Source: Dermabacter hominis NBRC 106157 (lineage in GTDB: Bacteria; Actinomycetota; Actinomycetes; Actinomycetales; Dermabacteraceae). Taken from it: 33,195 nt of DNA. The stretch covers positions 1 to 33,195 of the forward strand of contig NZ_BCSI01000012.1 of the NCBI RefSeq assembly GCF_001570785.1, in the 5' to 3' direction. The first letter of the stretch is position 1, and the number at the start of each line of letters is the position of its first letter. The notes beneath the pieces are model-generated. The model worked only from the letters and a program-made list of their open reading frames with translations, did not search any database and was not told the origin of the DNA. This document shows, piece after piece, positions 18,074 to 27,058 of the stretch. Position numbers and translations under genes: made by a program.

Positions 18074-18657
18074 GCCCGGCGCAGTCGCTCGACGTGCCCC
18101 GCGGGCGTGTCGTTGTCGTCGCCGGTCCGACCGCCGTTGGCAAGGGCACTGTTACGCGCAGACTTCTCGAGAAACACCCCGAGGTCTATCTGTCGGTCTC
18201 CGCGACCACGCGCGATCCCCGCCCCGGCGAAGTGGACGGGATCCACTATTTTTTCTGGAGTCCCGAACAGTTCGACGATGCCGTAGAAAACGGCGACATG
18301 CTCGAATGGGCCCTCGTGCACGGCCGCAACCGTTACGGAACGCCGAGGAGCGCCGTCGAAGCGGCCCGGGCCGAGGGGAGAGCGGTCATCCTTGAGATCG
18401 ACCTTGAGGGGGCTCGCCAAGTGCGTTCCTCGATGCCGGATGCGCGCTTCGTGTTCTTGGCTCCGCCCAGTTGGGACGTCCTTGTTGAGCGTCTCGTGGG
18501 GCGGGGAACAGAAAGCCCTGAGGAGCAGGAGCGGCGACTTGAAACCGCGCGGGTGGAAATGGCCGCTGAAGAAGAGTTTGACGTGACGATCGTGAACGAC
18601 GATCTCGATGAGGCCGTCGACGCGCTCGCACGCGAAGCTGGGCTCGCCCCTGCGTGA
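18070..18657 (+). CDS. gmk: Guanylate kinase
   Basis: A 195-residue enzyme phosphorylating GMP to GDP with ATP. The P-loop is GPTAVGKGT (19-27), and the GMP-binding region includes [19 protein letters not shown] and the loop GRNRYGTP. Length is typical. It starts at GTG overlapping the mihF stop by 4 bases. No intrinsic terminator is seen before the rpoZ promoter region. Confidence 0.97.
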   Translation: MSPAQSLDVPRGRVVVVAGPTAVGKGTVTRRLLEKHPEVYLSVSATTRDPRPGEVDGIHYFFWSPEQFDDAVENGDMLEWALVHGRNRYGTPRSAVEAARAEGRAVILEIDLEGARQVRSSMPDARFVFLAPPSWDVLVERLVGRGTESPEEQERRLETARVEMAAEEEFDVTIVNDDLDEAVDALAREAGLAPA

Positions 18658-18700
18658 ATGACATCACCGGCCTTCGTCGCCGCTAGGGAGCGATTTCCGG

Positions 18701-18765
18701 TAGAATGGGACCTTGCGCGCTCGTCATGCGCGAGCGCCGATATCTGACTTCACACTAGGAAGGGA
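18701..18765 (+). promoter_or_regulatory. rpoZ -10 element and ribosome site
   Basis: TAGAAT (18701-18706) matches TANNNT, and AGGAAGGGA (18757-18765) precedes the GTG start of rpoZ by 6 bases. The 114-base gap after gmk suggests rpoZ has its own promoter. No convincing -35. Confidence 0.5.
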
Positions 18766-18771
18766 CGTTTC

Positions 18772-19113
18772 GTGCCTGGAACCGTTGCCCAGCCCGAAGG
18801 CATTACCAACCCGCCCATCGATCGGCTGCTCGAGTCCGTTGATTCGAAGTACGCCCTCGTGCTGTACTCGGCGAAGCGTGCGCGTCAGATCAACGCTTAC
18901 TACTCGCAGGTCGAAGACGGCCTCCTCGAGCATGTCGGACCTCTGGTTGACACCGAGCCCCAGGAGAAGTCTCTTTCGATCGCACTTCGCGAGATCGACG
19001 AAGGTCTGCTCGAGGCCAAGGAGATCGACGAGAACGCTCCCAAGCCTCCCGCGCGCGAGCCGCTCACGCTCGGGGACGACGCCCCCGAGGTGCCGATCGA
19101 CTTCAACCTCTAA
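18772..19113 (+). CDS. rpoZ: RNA polymerase omega subunit
   Basis: A 113-residue subunit that helps fold and attach beta-prime in RNA polymerase. The conserved [20 protein letters not shown] and [11 protein letters not shown] form the N-terminal core. The acidic, Pro-rich C-terminal half ([17 protein letters not shown]) is the usual actinobacterial extension. GTG start with a strong ribosome site. Lies 15 bases before coaBC. Confidence 0.96.
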   Translation: MPGTVAQPEGITNPPIDRLLESVDSKYALVLYSAKRARQINAYYSQVEDGLLEHVGPLVDTEPQEKSLSIALREIDEGLLEAKEIDENAPKPPAREPLTLGDDAPEVPIDFNL

Positions 19114-19128
19114 ATCGAAGCTTTGACG

Positions 19129-20391
19129 ATGCCCGCATCGCCTCCTTCTGTGCCGCCGCGTCCCCTCGAGGGTCTTCGCGTCATCGTTGGAGTGTGTGCG
19201 GGCATCGCTGCATATAAAGCGGCTCACGTGGTGCGCGGCTTGACCGAACGTGGCGCCGATGTGCGCGTTGTTCCGACGAAGGCTTCGCTCGAGTTCGTTG
19301 GCATCTCGACGTGGGAAGCGCTCAGCCACAATCCCGTGCGCACCTCTGTCTTTGAGGATGTGGATTCGGTTGCCCACGTGCGTCTCGGCCAGGAAGCCGA
19401 CGCGGTCGTCGTGGTTCCGGCAACAGCGGATTTTATGGCCCGCGCACGTATGGGAAGGGCCGACGACCTCCTTACAGCCACGCTCCTCGTCACTCGAGCA
19501 CCCGTCATCCTCGCCCCGGCGATGCACACGGAAATGTGGGAGCATCCCGCAACGCGCGAAAATGTCGGCGTGCTCCGATCACGTGGCGTGCGCGTGATTG
19601 AACCCGCGAGTGGACGCCTTACCGGAACCGATACCGGCGTAGGGCGACTGCCCGAGCCCGAAGTGATTGTGTACTATGTTGAGTCAATCCTCGCGGCAGG
19701 GTCGCGCACGTGCGACCTCGAAGGCACGCACGTGGTGATCACCGCAGGGGGGACCCGCGAGGCCCTTGATCCGGTGCGCGTGCTCACCAATCACTCGAGC
19801 GGTAAACAGGGGGCGGCGCTCGCGCGCGCGGCGTACGTTCGCGGAGCGAGCGTGAGCCTCGTCCTGGCGGGTTCACACATCGACCCTCCCGCGGGCGTAG
19901 ACGTCGTGCGGGTGGAATCGGCGAAAGAACTTGCGGCCGCGGTACGGGAGCGTGAAAGTAGCGCAGATGTGCTGATCATGGCCGCTGCCGTTTCCGATTT
20001 CACGCCTGAGCCATCGCGCAGCAAGATCAAGAAAAAAGCGGGAGAGTCGGGCCTCACCCTTCATTTGGTGGAGACCGAGGATATTCTCCGCGGCCTCGTC
20101 GAGCGCCGGCAGGCCGGTGAGCGTCCGTTTGTGATTTGCGGCTTCGCTGCCGAGACGGGGGATGAGCATTCGAGCGCCCTCGCGCACGCGACCAGGAAGG
20201 CCCGCGCCAAGGGCGCGGACCTCCTCGCGTTCAACGATGTCAGTGAGAACGCTTTCGGGGCCGACACGAACGCATTGACGTTTCTTGATGCCGCTGGTGA
20301 AATTCGCGGAGCCGCACGCGGGACGAAAGACGAGGTTTCCCACGCAATGCTTGATCACGTCGCCTCTCTCCTCAAGCGCGAGCGCAGCTAG
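19129..20391 (+). CDS. coaBC: CoaBC: phosphopantothenoylcysteine decarboxylase / phosphopantothenate-cysteine ligase
   Basis: A fused enzyme of about 420 residues catalysing two steps of coenzyme A synthesis. The N-terminal flavoprotein half (CoaC) has VCAGIAAYKA, the His-bearing VAHVRLGQEAD, and PAMHTEMW. The C-terminal half (CoaB) begins at GTHVVITAGGTREALDPVR, with TNHSSGKQG and KIKKKAGE. ATG at 19129 is chosen because GAAG lies 8 bases upstream; a TTG two codons earlier is also in frame. In the flap where E. coli Dfp has a catalytic Cys, this reads RLTGTDTGVGR, without Cys. Related actinobacterial proteins may share this, but I cannot confirm it. Confidence 0.94.
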   Translation: MPASPPSVPPRPLEGLRVIVGVCAGIAAYKAAHVVRGLTERGADVRVVPTKASLEFVGISTWEALSHNPVRTSVFEDVDSVAHVRLGQEADAVVVVPATADFMARARMGRADDLLTATLLVTRAPVILAPAMHTEMWEHPATRENVGVLRSRGVRVIEPASGRLTGTDTGVGRLPEPEVIVYYVESILAAGSRTCDLEGTHVVITAGGTREALDPVRVLTNHSSGKQGAALARAAYVRGASVSLVLAGSHIDPPAGVDVVRVESAKELAAAVRERESSADVLIMAAAVSDFTPEPSRSKIKKKAGESGLTLHLVETEDILRGLVERRQAGERPFVICGFAAETGDEHSSALAHATRKARAKGADLLAFNDVSENAFGADTNALTFLDAAGEIRGAARGTKDEVSHAMLDHVASLLKRERS

Positions 20392-20443
20392 CCTCGGGCG
20401 ACTCCTTTAATTCCGTCACCACCTCTCGCAGATAAGGCAGTAC

Positions 20444-21649
20444 ATGACACTCAATGATTTGCGGTACTTCACTTCCGAATCGGTTACGGAAGGTCACCCG
20501 GACAAAATCTGCGACCAGATCTCCGATGCAATTCTCGACGACATGATCGCGCAGGATCTCAACTCTCGCGTCGCAGTCGAGACTCTCGTAACAACGGGCC
20601 TCGTCCATGTTGCCGGAGAGGTGCGCACCGAAGGCTACAGTGACGTCAACTCGATCGTTCGTGACGTGATCAGGTCGATCGGCTACGACTCCTCCGAGAA
20701 GGGCTTCGATGCGGACTCGTGCGGCATCGAGGTGTCGATCGGCTCGCAATCGGCCGATATCGCGCTCGGGGTCGATAATTCCGAGGAGTTCAAGGGCGGA
20801 AGCGTTGAGCAGGGCTTTCAGCTTGGCGCTGGTGATCAGGGCCTCATGTTCGGGTACGCGTGCGCTGACACGAAGGAGCTCATGCCGCTGCCGATCTACG
20901 CGGCGCATAAGCTCGCGCAAAACCTGTCGAACGCACGCCGAGACGGCGTACTCCCGTATCTCCGCCCCGACGGCAAATCGCAAGTGACGATCGGATACGA
21001 CGACGATTTTGTCGCGCGCAGCGTGAATGCGGTCGTCGTATCGAGCCAACATGCCGAGGACGTCGATGTTGCGGGACAACTTACCGAGGCGATCTCCCGT
21101 GTCGTGATTCAGCCTGTTCTCGAGGAACTCGCGGAGCTTGGACTGGACACCACAGGGGTCAAGCGTCACATCAACCCAACGGGGCGTTTCGTCGTCGGTG
21201 GCCCGAAAGGCGATGCCGGACTCACGGGTAGAAAGATCATCGTGGATACCTACGGCGGGATGGCGCGTCACGGCGGCGGCGCTTTTTCGGGTAAGGACCC
21301 GTCGAAGGTCGACCGTAGCGCCGCCTACGCCCTGCGCTGGGTCGCCAAGAACGTGGTTGCAGCGGGTCTAGCCGAGCGGTGCGAGATTCAGGTTGCCTAC
21401 GCGATTGGTCGCGCTGCCCCCGTTGGCCTTTACGTCGAAACGTTTGGAACGGGCAAGGTTCCCGAGCATCAACTTGCCCGGGCTATCGAAAAGGTCTTCG
21501 ACCTGCGCCCGCAGGCAATCGTTGAGGAGCTCGATCTTCTGCGACCCATCTACCGCAAAACGTCGGTTTTTGGCCACTTCGGCCGCCCCCTTGCGGAATT
21601 TGAGTGGGAAAAGACCAACAGAACTGAAGAGCTCACCCGCGCACTGTGA
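20444..21649 (+). CDS. metK: S-adenosylmethionine synthetase
   Basis: A 401-residue cytosolic enzyme making AdoMet from methionine and ATP. Signatures are [15 protein letters not shown] (16-30), [12 protein letters not shown], and the P-loop-like [16 protein letters not shown] near 275-290. Length is standard. AAGG lies 6 bases before the ATG. It follows coaBC by 52 bases, too short for a SAM riboswitch, and none is seen. In many actinobacteria priA comes next; here trpE follows. Confidence 0.98.
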   Translation: MTLNDLRYFTSESVTEGHPDKICDQISDAILDDMIAQDLNSRVAVETLVTTGLVHVAGEVRTEGYSDVNSIVRDVIRSIGYDSSEKGFDADSCGIEVSIGSQSADIALGVDNSEEFKGGSVEQGFQLGAGDQGLMFGYACADTKELMPLPIYAAHKLAQNLSNARRDGVLPYLRPDGKSQVTIGYDDDFVARSVNAVVVSSQHAEDVDVAGQLTEAISRVVIQPVLEELAELGLDTTGVKRHINPTGRFVVGGPKGDAGLTGRKIIVDTYGGMARHGGGAFSGKDPSKVDRSAAYALRWVAKNVVAAGLAERCEIQVAYAIGRAAPVGLYVETFGTGKVPEHQLARAIEKVFDLRPQAIVEELDLLRPIYRKTSVFGHFGRPLAEFEWEKTNRTEELTRAL

Positions 21650-21699
21650 CGCGCCGATCCGCGCGATCGTTTCGCTAAGCAACGAGGAAAGGAGGGCGC

Positions 21700-23268
21700 G
21701 TGTTCGAGCGCGACGTTTACCCCGAAACTGTTCAGGGGCTCGAGGGCGAGGCGCTTGGCGAGATTTGGCCGGACCGAAAAACCTTCCTCGATCTCGCGCG
21801 TACACAGCGCATCGTGCCCGTCGTGATTCGGCTTTTGGCCGACCAGGACACTCCGATTTCTCTGTACAGGAAGCTCACGGCACCGTCGGGCCCGGCAGGC
21901 AGTTTCCTTCTTGAGTCCGCGGGCCAGGGGGAGGATTCCCGTTGGTCCATCATTGGGGTCAACGCTCGTGCCTCTCTCACCGAAAAAGACGGTAACGCGC
22001 GCTGGTTTGGCGATGTCCCGGCCTCCGTTCCCACATCGGGCGACCCGCTCGAGGCGCTCAGGGCTACCGCCGCTGAGTTCAAATCCGCGCGGATGGCGCA
22101 TCTACCACCGTTTACGGGCGGGCTTGTGGGCTTCGTAAGCTATGACGCTGTGCGGCGCTTCGAGAATCTCCCGCACAAGCCCGTAGACGAGATCGGTACG
22201 CCCGAGCTATGCATGCTCCTCGCACAAGACGTCGCCGTGTACGACCACCGCGACGCGACGGTTCTGCTCGTGGCAAACGCGCTCAACCTCAACGGTGCAG
22301 ACAGCGGCGCAGAGGCAGCCTACGAGGATGCCCTCGCCAGAATCGACACGATGCGCGATTCGCTTCGCACGCACGTCGAGACGAACCCCGTCGTCTACTC
22401 TGCCGTGCAGCGCTCGTCGAGTACCGCTCGCACGAGCCAGACGGATTTTGAAGAGTCAGTTGAGACGGCGATCCAGAACATCATCGACGGCGAAATCTTC
22501 CAGGTCGTGCCGTCGCAGCGACACACGCAGGCAACGAGCGCCGACCCCCTCGACGTCTACCGCGTGCTGCGCAGGCTCAACCCCTCGCCGTACATGTTTC
22601 TCGTGCGCGCCCACGATGGAGATGGCAAATCGATCGATGTGGTGGGAGCGAGTCCCGAAACACTCGTCACTGTGCGCGGCCGCCACGCGAGCACGCACCC
22701 GATCGCGGGTTCGCGCCCGCGTGGGGCCAACGCCGAAGAGGATGAGAGGATAAAAAGCGAGCTCCTCGCCGATCCGAAAGATCGATCCGAGCACCTCATG
22801 CTTGTCGATCTCGACCGTAACGACCTGCAGAAGGTCTGCGAGCCGGGAAGCGTGATCGTGCGAGATTTCATGAGCGTCGTGAAGTATTCCCACATCATGC
22901 ACGTGATTTCGACGGTCTCGGGAACGCTCAAAGAAGGCTTGAGTGCCTTTGACGCTCTCGCGGCAACTTTCCCGGCCGGCACGCTCACGGGTGCACCCAA
23001 GCCGCGCGCAATGCAACTCATCGATGAGCTTGAGCCCGTGTCGCGGGGGATCTATGGCGGCACGGTCGGCTACCTCGATTTCGCAGGCGACCTCGACATG
23101 GCGATCGCAATCCGAACAGCCGTCATGAAAGACGGCCGCGCGCACGTTCAAGCCGGGGGTGGTGTCGTCGCTGATTCGATCCCTACGATGGAACATCGTG
23201 AATCGCTTTCCAAGGCCGCTGCTGCTCAACGCGCTGTGGCGAGTGCCGAGACGCTGAGGGAACAATAA
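21700..23268 (+). CDS. trpE: Anthranilate synthase component I
   Basis: A 522-residue chorismate-using enzyme making anthranilate with a glutamine amidotransferase partner. The N-terminal tryptophan feedback site is intact (LLES at 70-73 with Ser80), which favours TrpE over PabB. The catalytic half shows FQVVPSQR, PIAGSRPRG, LMLVDLDRNDL, AGTLTGAPK and GGTVGYLDF. It starts at GTG with AAAGGAGG 4 bases upstream. The next ATG overlaps its stop (TAATG). The reading frame looks healthy although trpC, trpB and most of trpA are missing just downstream. It may work with trp genes elsewhere or have been kept for another use of anthranilate. Confidence 0.95.
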   Translation: MFERDVYPETVQGLEGEALGEIWPDRKTFLDLARTQRIVPVVIRLLADQDTPISLYRKLTAPSGPAGSFLLESAGQGEDSRWSIIGVNARASLTEKDGNARWFGDVPASVPTSGDPLEALRATAAEFKSARMAHLPPFTGGLVGFVSYDAVRRFENLPHKPVDEIGTPELCMLLAQDVAVYDHRDATVLLVANALNLNGADSGAEAAYEDALARIDTMRDSLRTHVETNPVVYSAVQRSSSTARTSQTDFEESVETAIQNIIDGEIFQVVPSQRHTQATSADPLDVYRVLRRLNPSPYMFLVRAHDGDGKSIDVVGASPETLVTVRGRHASTHPIAGSRPRGANAEEDERIKSELLADPKDRSEHLMLVDLDRNDLQKVCEPGSVIVRDFMSVVKYSHIMHVISTVSGTLKEGLSAFDALAATFPAGTLTGAPKPRAMQLIDELEPVSRGIYGGTVGYLDFAGDLDMAIAIRTAVMKDGRAHVQAGGGVVADSIPTMEHRESLSKAAAAQRAVASAETLREQ

Positions 23269-23888
23269 TGGCTGGTCGATCGTCGGATGCTTCCTCTCCG
23301 CGCACCCCGCTCATTCTCGCGCTCGTCGTCGCAGGGGGCGTGGGCGCCGTACTCACCCAACCAACGTGGGTTGAGGGCGAGGTCGTGGGCCTTGCCGGTA
23401 ACGTGTCTGAACTCAGCATTGCGGGGGCGAAGGCTTCCCCACTCTCGCTCGCGTGCGCTCTCGTGGCGGTTGCTGCGGCGGGCGCCCTTGCATTGTCGAG
23501 GCGCGGCCTTGCCCTCGCGTGCGCGATTGTGTCCACCCTGGCCGGTGTGGGGATTGTCGTGGGAGGTGTGCTGGTTGCCCTCGATCCGGCACACGCGGTC
23601 GCGAGCGCAGCACTCGAAGCCACCGGTGTGGTGAATGCACCCGTGACTGTTTCGGCATCGTGGCCCGTGTGGCTGTCGATCGTGTCAGGCGTTCTGATTG
23701 CGCTCGTCGGAGCTCGATTGACGATGAACACACGTATGCGCGGGGAAGGAGCATCGCGCACTCGCTATACGCGCCATACCGCTACGCGATCCGGAGAAGG
23801 CGCCGGAGCGGTGCCGCACACCGATGCGGAAGCGTGGGACATGCTCAGTCTTGGTGAGGACCCGAGCGACGAGCAGCGCGGAGTGTGA
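23268..23888 (+). CDS. Trp-region conserved membrane protein
   Basis: A 206-residue protein with about four transmembrane helices (near 12-32, 60-80, 85-107 and 125-145) and a hydrophilic C-terminal tail of about 60 residues. It matches the position and layout of the actinobacterial trp-operon membrane protein family (Rv1610-like), whose function is unknown. It overlaps trpE by one base. Its link to tryptophan metabolism is by context only. Confidence 0.8.
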   Translation: MAGRSSDASSPRTPLILALVVAGGVGAVLTQPTWVEGEVVGLAGNVSELSIAGAKASPLSLACALVAVAAAGALALSRRGLALACAIVSTLAGVGIVVGGVLVALDPAHAVASAALEATGVVNAPVTVSASWPVWLSIVSGVLIALVGARLTMNTRMRGEGASRTRYTRHTATRSGEGAGAVPHTDAEAWDMLSLGEDPSDEQRGV

Positions 23889-23990
23889 AGGTGCGAGGAC
23901 GCTTGCGCTAAAACATGGCACAATGAAAGACGCAGTTTGACGCGCTCGTGCGCGCATACGCTTCAGAACTAGTTTTGACCGGAGTGAAGA

Positions 23991-24218
23991 ATGCCGAAGA
24001 CTTACCTTGTTCCCCCCGCCCCGCCGCAGAACGAAGGCAAAACCGTGGCTGCCTGGGTATTTTCGGCGTTTGTCCTCCTCGGTTCAGTGCTCATTGCCCT
24101 CGCAATGATCACGAGCCAGAACATCCTCCTTATCGTTGGTCTCGCGTCTGTTCTTCTCGCGCTCGTCGTAGGTTTCGTCCTGCGAGCCGCGGGTTTCGGC
24201 CAGAAAGCTAAGCGCTGA
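23991..24218 (+). CDS. Small two-helix membrane protein (HGX/DUF6704-like)
   Basis: A 75-residue protein with two transmembrane helices (about 20-40 and 45-65) and a basic C-terminus ending AAGFGQKAKR. In many actinobacteria a small protein at this place after trpE carries an HGxxPAAW motif; here the segment reads EGKTVAAW, so the Trp is kept and the His is replaced. The ATG follows a GGAGTGAAG ribosome site. It stands 102 bases after the trp membrane protein gene and is followed by a hairpin and the trpA relic. Function unknown. Confidence 0.75.
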   Translation: MPKTYLVPPAPPQNEGKTVAAWVFSAFVLLGSVLIALAMITSQNILLIVGLASVLLALVVGFVLRAAGFGQKAKR

Positions 24219-24232
24219 CGTGTCCGCTCACC

Positions 24233-24266
24233 GCCCTGTACGAATGACGTGCTCTTCGCGCAGGGC
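24233..24266 (+). terminator. Hairpin after the small membrane protein gene
   Basis: GCCCTG (24233-24238) pairs with CAGGGC (24261-24266), with further pairs inside allowing one mismatch. It lies 15 bases after the stop codon. No T-run follows, so termination is uncertain. Confidence 0.3.
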
Positions 24267-24315
24267 GTTGTGCTGTGATGGCGGGGGAGAGCATCAAGAG
24301 AAGGGCGGCGCCCAT

Positions 24316-24447
24316 GCCGACGGTGTGATCGTGGGAAGCGCTTTCGTACGAAGGCTCCTCGAAGCGCAGACACCGTCGGAAGGGCTCCGTTCTCTCGAAG
24401 TTCTCGCAATTGAACTCCGTTCCGGAATTGAGGAGGCACGCGCATGA
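24316..24447 (+). pseudogene. trpA: Relic of the 3' end of trpA (tryptophan synthase alpha)
   Basis: The frame encodes ADGVIVGSAFVRRLLEAQ, then GLRSLEVLAIELRSGIEEA and a stop. This matches the last ~43 residues of actinobacterial TrpA, which end in an ADGVIVGSALV phosphate-binding segment, a helix and GL-x-LRALTAEL. Upstream of 24316 the same frame runs into unrelated sequence, and the catalytic Glu and Asp of the (beta/alpha)8 barrel are gone, so it cannot be a functional enzyme. No trpC, trpB or N-terminal trpA is present. The relic's tail carries AGGAGG (24431-24436) and overlaps the lgt ATG (ATGA), so it now serves as the lgt ribosome site; that probably explains why only this piece survived. 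Confidence 0.8.
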
Positions 24448-25379
24448 TCTCAGCGACTATTCCGAGTCCGCCCGTTAGCTCGTTCAGCATCGGCCCGGTC
24501 ACGATCCATTTTTACGCACTTTTCATCCTTACCGGCATCGCTATCGCCTACTGGTGGTCGCTGCAGCGCTGGATCGCTCGTGATGGTGATCGTGACGACT
24601 ACTTCGACATCGTCTTCGTGACGATCATCGCGGGGATCATCGGTGCGCGCATGTACCACGTGGGCGTCAATATCCCGGACTACTTCGGTCCCGGCAAGGA
24701 TCCGCTGAGTGCGCTTCGCATGTGGGAAGGTGGCCTCGGCATATGGGGCGCGGTCGCGGGCGGAGGCCTTGCGGCGTTGGTCATGACCCGGCGCAAAGGC
24801 GTGCAGTTCCTCGCCCTTGCTGATTCGATCGCGCCTACCCTCTTCGTCGCGCAAGCCATTGGGAGGCTTGGAAATTGGGCTAATCAGGAACTTCACGGCG
24901 AGCCGAGCACGCTGCCGTGGGCTCTGGAGATTACGTGTGAAACCAACGGCAAAACGATCGTTGGTTGCGTGCCCGGAACCTATCAGCCGACCTTCCTCTA
25001 CGAGGGGCTGTGGAATATCGCTGCCTGCGTCGTGGTGCTGCTTCTCGCGAAACGGTTCGTCATCGCTGGCGGGCGCATTTTTCTCATGTACATCATTGCG
25101 TACTCTGCGGGCCGGACCCTCATGGAAACGATGCGCACGGAACCCTCAACCATGGTTTTTGGCTTGCGAATCCACATGGTCATTTACATCATCACGGGCC
25201 TTGTGGCGATCGGCGTGTTTGCGTGGCTCACGATCCGTGCACGCCGGAAGGGTGAGGCGCGCAGCGCTTACGACACGATTAACGGCGATCCGCTGCCGCG
25301 GCCGGAAGGGCGCGAGGGGAGTGAGACGGCGGCTGTCCCGCATGACCAGGGAGAAAATCTCAAAAACCCCGCGAAATAA
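24444..25379 (+). CDS. lgt: Prolipoprotein diacylglyceryl transferase
   Basis: A 311-residue membrane enzyme with about seven helices that attaches diacylglycerol from phosphatidylglycerol to lipobox cysteines. The Lgt signature GRLGNWANQELHGEP (about 140-154) contains the essential Arg, and the first helix has the HFYALFILTGIAIAYWW motif. A charged cytoplasmic tail of about 45 residues follows the last helix. The two lipoproteins in this window would be its substrates. AGGAGG 7 bases upstream lies inside the trpA relic. The trpA-lgt-pyk order is ancestral in actinobacteria. Confidence 0.96.
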   Translation: MISATIPSPPVSSFSIGPVTIHFYALFILTGIAIAYWWSLQRWIARDGDRDDYFDIVFVTIIAGIIGARMYHVGVNIPDYFGPGKDPLSALRMWEGGLGIWGAVAGGGLAALVMTRRKGVQFLALADSIAPTLFVAQAIGRLGNWANQELHGEPSTLPWALEITCETNGKTIVGCVPGTYQPTFLYEGLWNIAACVVVLLLAKRFVIAGGRIFLMYIIAYSAGRTLMETMRTEPSTMVFGLRIHMVIYIITGLVAIGVFAWLTIRARRKGEARSAYDTINGDPLPRPEGREGSETAAVPHDQGENLKNPAK

Positions 25380-25520
25380 GGCTGAATCTGGGAGTGGTCC
25401 CGATTACTTAATTGTAGGGTGAGATGTGGATCTCGGCGATGCGACCCGTGCCCCTGTGCGCTCGCTCCCGAGCACACACAGCGCGTGGGTCCCGCCTTTC
25501 AAAGCTACAGATGGGTAGAC

Positions 25521-26999
25521 ATGCGTAAAGCAAAAATTGTGTGCACATTGGGACCTGCAACGAATTCGTATGAGCAGATCCGCACGCTTATCGAGTCGGG
25601 CATGAACGTCGCCCGCATGAACCTCAGCCACGGCACTTACGCGGACCACGAAGCTGTGTACGCCAATATCCGCAAGGCTTCCGAGGATCTCGGTAAGAAC
25701 GTCGCTGTTCTCGTGGACCTCCAGGGCCCGAAGATCCGCCTCGGCAAGTTCGAGGACGGCCCTCACGAACTCGCGGTTGGCGACATCTTCACGATCACCA
25801 CGGACGACATTCTCGGCACGAAGGAACGTGTGAGCACGACCTTCAAGGGGCTGCCCGGCGACTGCCGCCCAGGCGATACGCTTCTCATTGACGACGGCAA
25901 GGTCGGCGTTCGCGTGGTGGAAGTGACCGATACCGACGTCAAGACCGTCGTCGAGGTTCCCGGCCCCGTGTCCAACAACAAGGGCATCAACCTTCCCGGC
26001 GTTGCCGTTTCCGTTCCCGCCATGAGTGAGAAGGACATCGCTGACCTTCGCTGGGGTCTCCACCTCGGCGCGGACCTCATCGCCCTGAGCTTCGTGCGCG
26101 ACGCGCACGACATCGAAGATGTTCACCGCGTGATGGATGAGGAAGGCATTCGTCTCCCCGTGGTCGCCAAGATTGAGAAGCCGCAGGCAGTGCGCGCCCT
26201 GCGCGGTATCGTCGGCGCGTTCGACGGCATCATGGTGGCCCGCGGCGACCTCGGCGTTGAGCTTCCTCTCGAGCAGGTCCCGCTCGTCCAGAAGCGCACG
26301 ATCGAGCTCGCCCGCCGCAACGCTAAGCCCGTCATCGTTGCGACCCAGGTGCTCGAGTCGATGATTACGAACCCGCGCCCCACTCGTGCCGAAGCTTCCG
26401 ACTGTGCGAATGCCATCCTCGACGGTGCAGACGCCGTCATGCTTTCGGGCGAGACCTCCGTCGGCGCGTTTCCGTTCGAGGCTGTGCGCACCATGGCGCG
26501 CATCGTCACGAACACCGAGGAAAACGGTGCGGACCGCATCTCTGAGCTCGGCACCATCCCGCATACTCGCGGTGGTGCGATCACGCGTGCGGCGGCCGAG
26601 ATCGGCGATCAGCTCTCGGCGCAGTATCTCGTGACCTTCACCGAGTCGGGTGACACCGCTCGCCGTCTTTCGCGACTGCGTCCCACCATTCCCCTTCTCG
26701 CCCTCACTCCGTACGAAAAGGTCCAGCATCAGCTCGCCCTTAGCTGGGGCATCGAGGCGCACCTCGTTGACATGCAGACCGACACCGATCAAATGGTGAA
26801 GGTAGTCGACGAGCTGCTGCGTGAGAAGAAGGGTCTGCAGCCCGGCGATCTCGTGATCATCGCTGCAGGCTCGCCCCCGGGCGTTCACGGCTCGACCAAC
26901 ACGCTGCGCGTCCACCGTATCGGTGACCTTGACGGCACCGAAGCTGCGCGCGTTGAAGCCGACCGCATTGCGAAGGGCAAGGCTATTCCGGAGGCCTGA
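25521..26999 (+). CDS. pyk: Pyruvate kinase
   Basis: A 492-residue glycolytic enzyme converting phosphoenolpyruvate and ADP to pyruvate and ATP. The frame is open further upstream, but family similarity begins at MRKAKIVCTLGPA, so the ATG at 25521 is chosen. LVDLQGPKIR, the active-site VVAKIEKPQAV (about 213-223) with its Lys, QVLESMI-x-NPRPTRAE and DAVMLSGETSVGAFP are all present. Length is normal, without an extra C-terminal domain. The 141-base upstream gap has TAGGGT near 25415 as a possible -10. A strong terminator follows. Confidence 0.97.
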   Translation: MRKAKIVCTLGPATNSYEQIRTLIESGMNVARMNLSHGTYADHEAVYANIRKASEDLGKNVAVLVDLQGPKIRLGKFEDGPHELAVGDIFTITTDDILGTKERVSTTFKGLPGDCRPGDTLLIDDGKVGVRVVEVTDTDVKTVVEVPGPVSNNKGINLPGVAVSVPAMSEKDIADLRWGLHLGADLIALSFVRDAHDIEDVHRVMDEEGIRLPVVAKIEKPQAVRALRGIVGAFDGIMVARGDLGVELPLEQVPLVQKRTIELARRNAKPVIVATQVLESMITNPRPTRAEASDCANAILDGADAVMLSGETSVGAFPFEAVRTMARIVTNTEENGADRISELGTIPHTRGGAITRAAAEIGDQLSAQYLVTFTESGDTARRLSRLRPTIPLLALTPYEKVQHQLALSWGIEAHLVDMQTDTDQMVKVVDELLREKKGLQPGDLVIIAAGSPPGVHGSTNTLRVHRIGDLDGTEAARVEADRIAKGKAIPEA

Positions 27000-27021
27000 G
27001 TCTCACGTAGCTGCGCATAGA

Positions 27022-27052
27022 AAGGGTGGGGAGCATGCTGCTCCCCACCCTT
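27022..27052 (+). terminator. Intrinsic terminator of pyk
   Basis: A 14-bp perfect stem (27022-27035 with 27039-27052) with a 3-base loop, then TTGTTCT, lies 22 bases after the pyk stop. The AA/TT ends also allow use from the minus strand, where it would end the tRNA-Leu transcript. Confidence 0.92.
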
Positions 27053-27058
27053 GTTCTG

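Noticed and set aside
20392-20443. SAM riboswitch before metK
   Set aside because: The gap of 52 bases is too short, and no riboswitch helices are visible.
25404-26915. 503-codon leftward frame opposite pyk
   Set aside because: Antisense shadow caused by codon bias; its product lacks any known motif, and pyruvate kinase on the plus strand is unmistakable.
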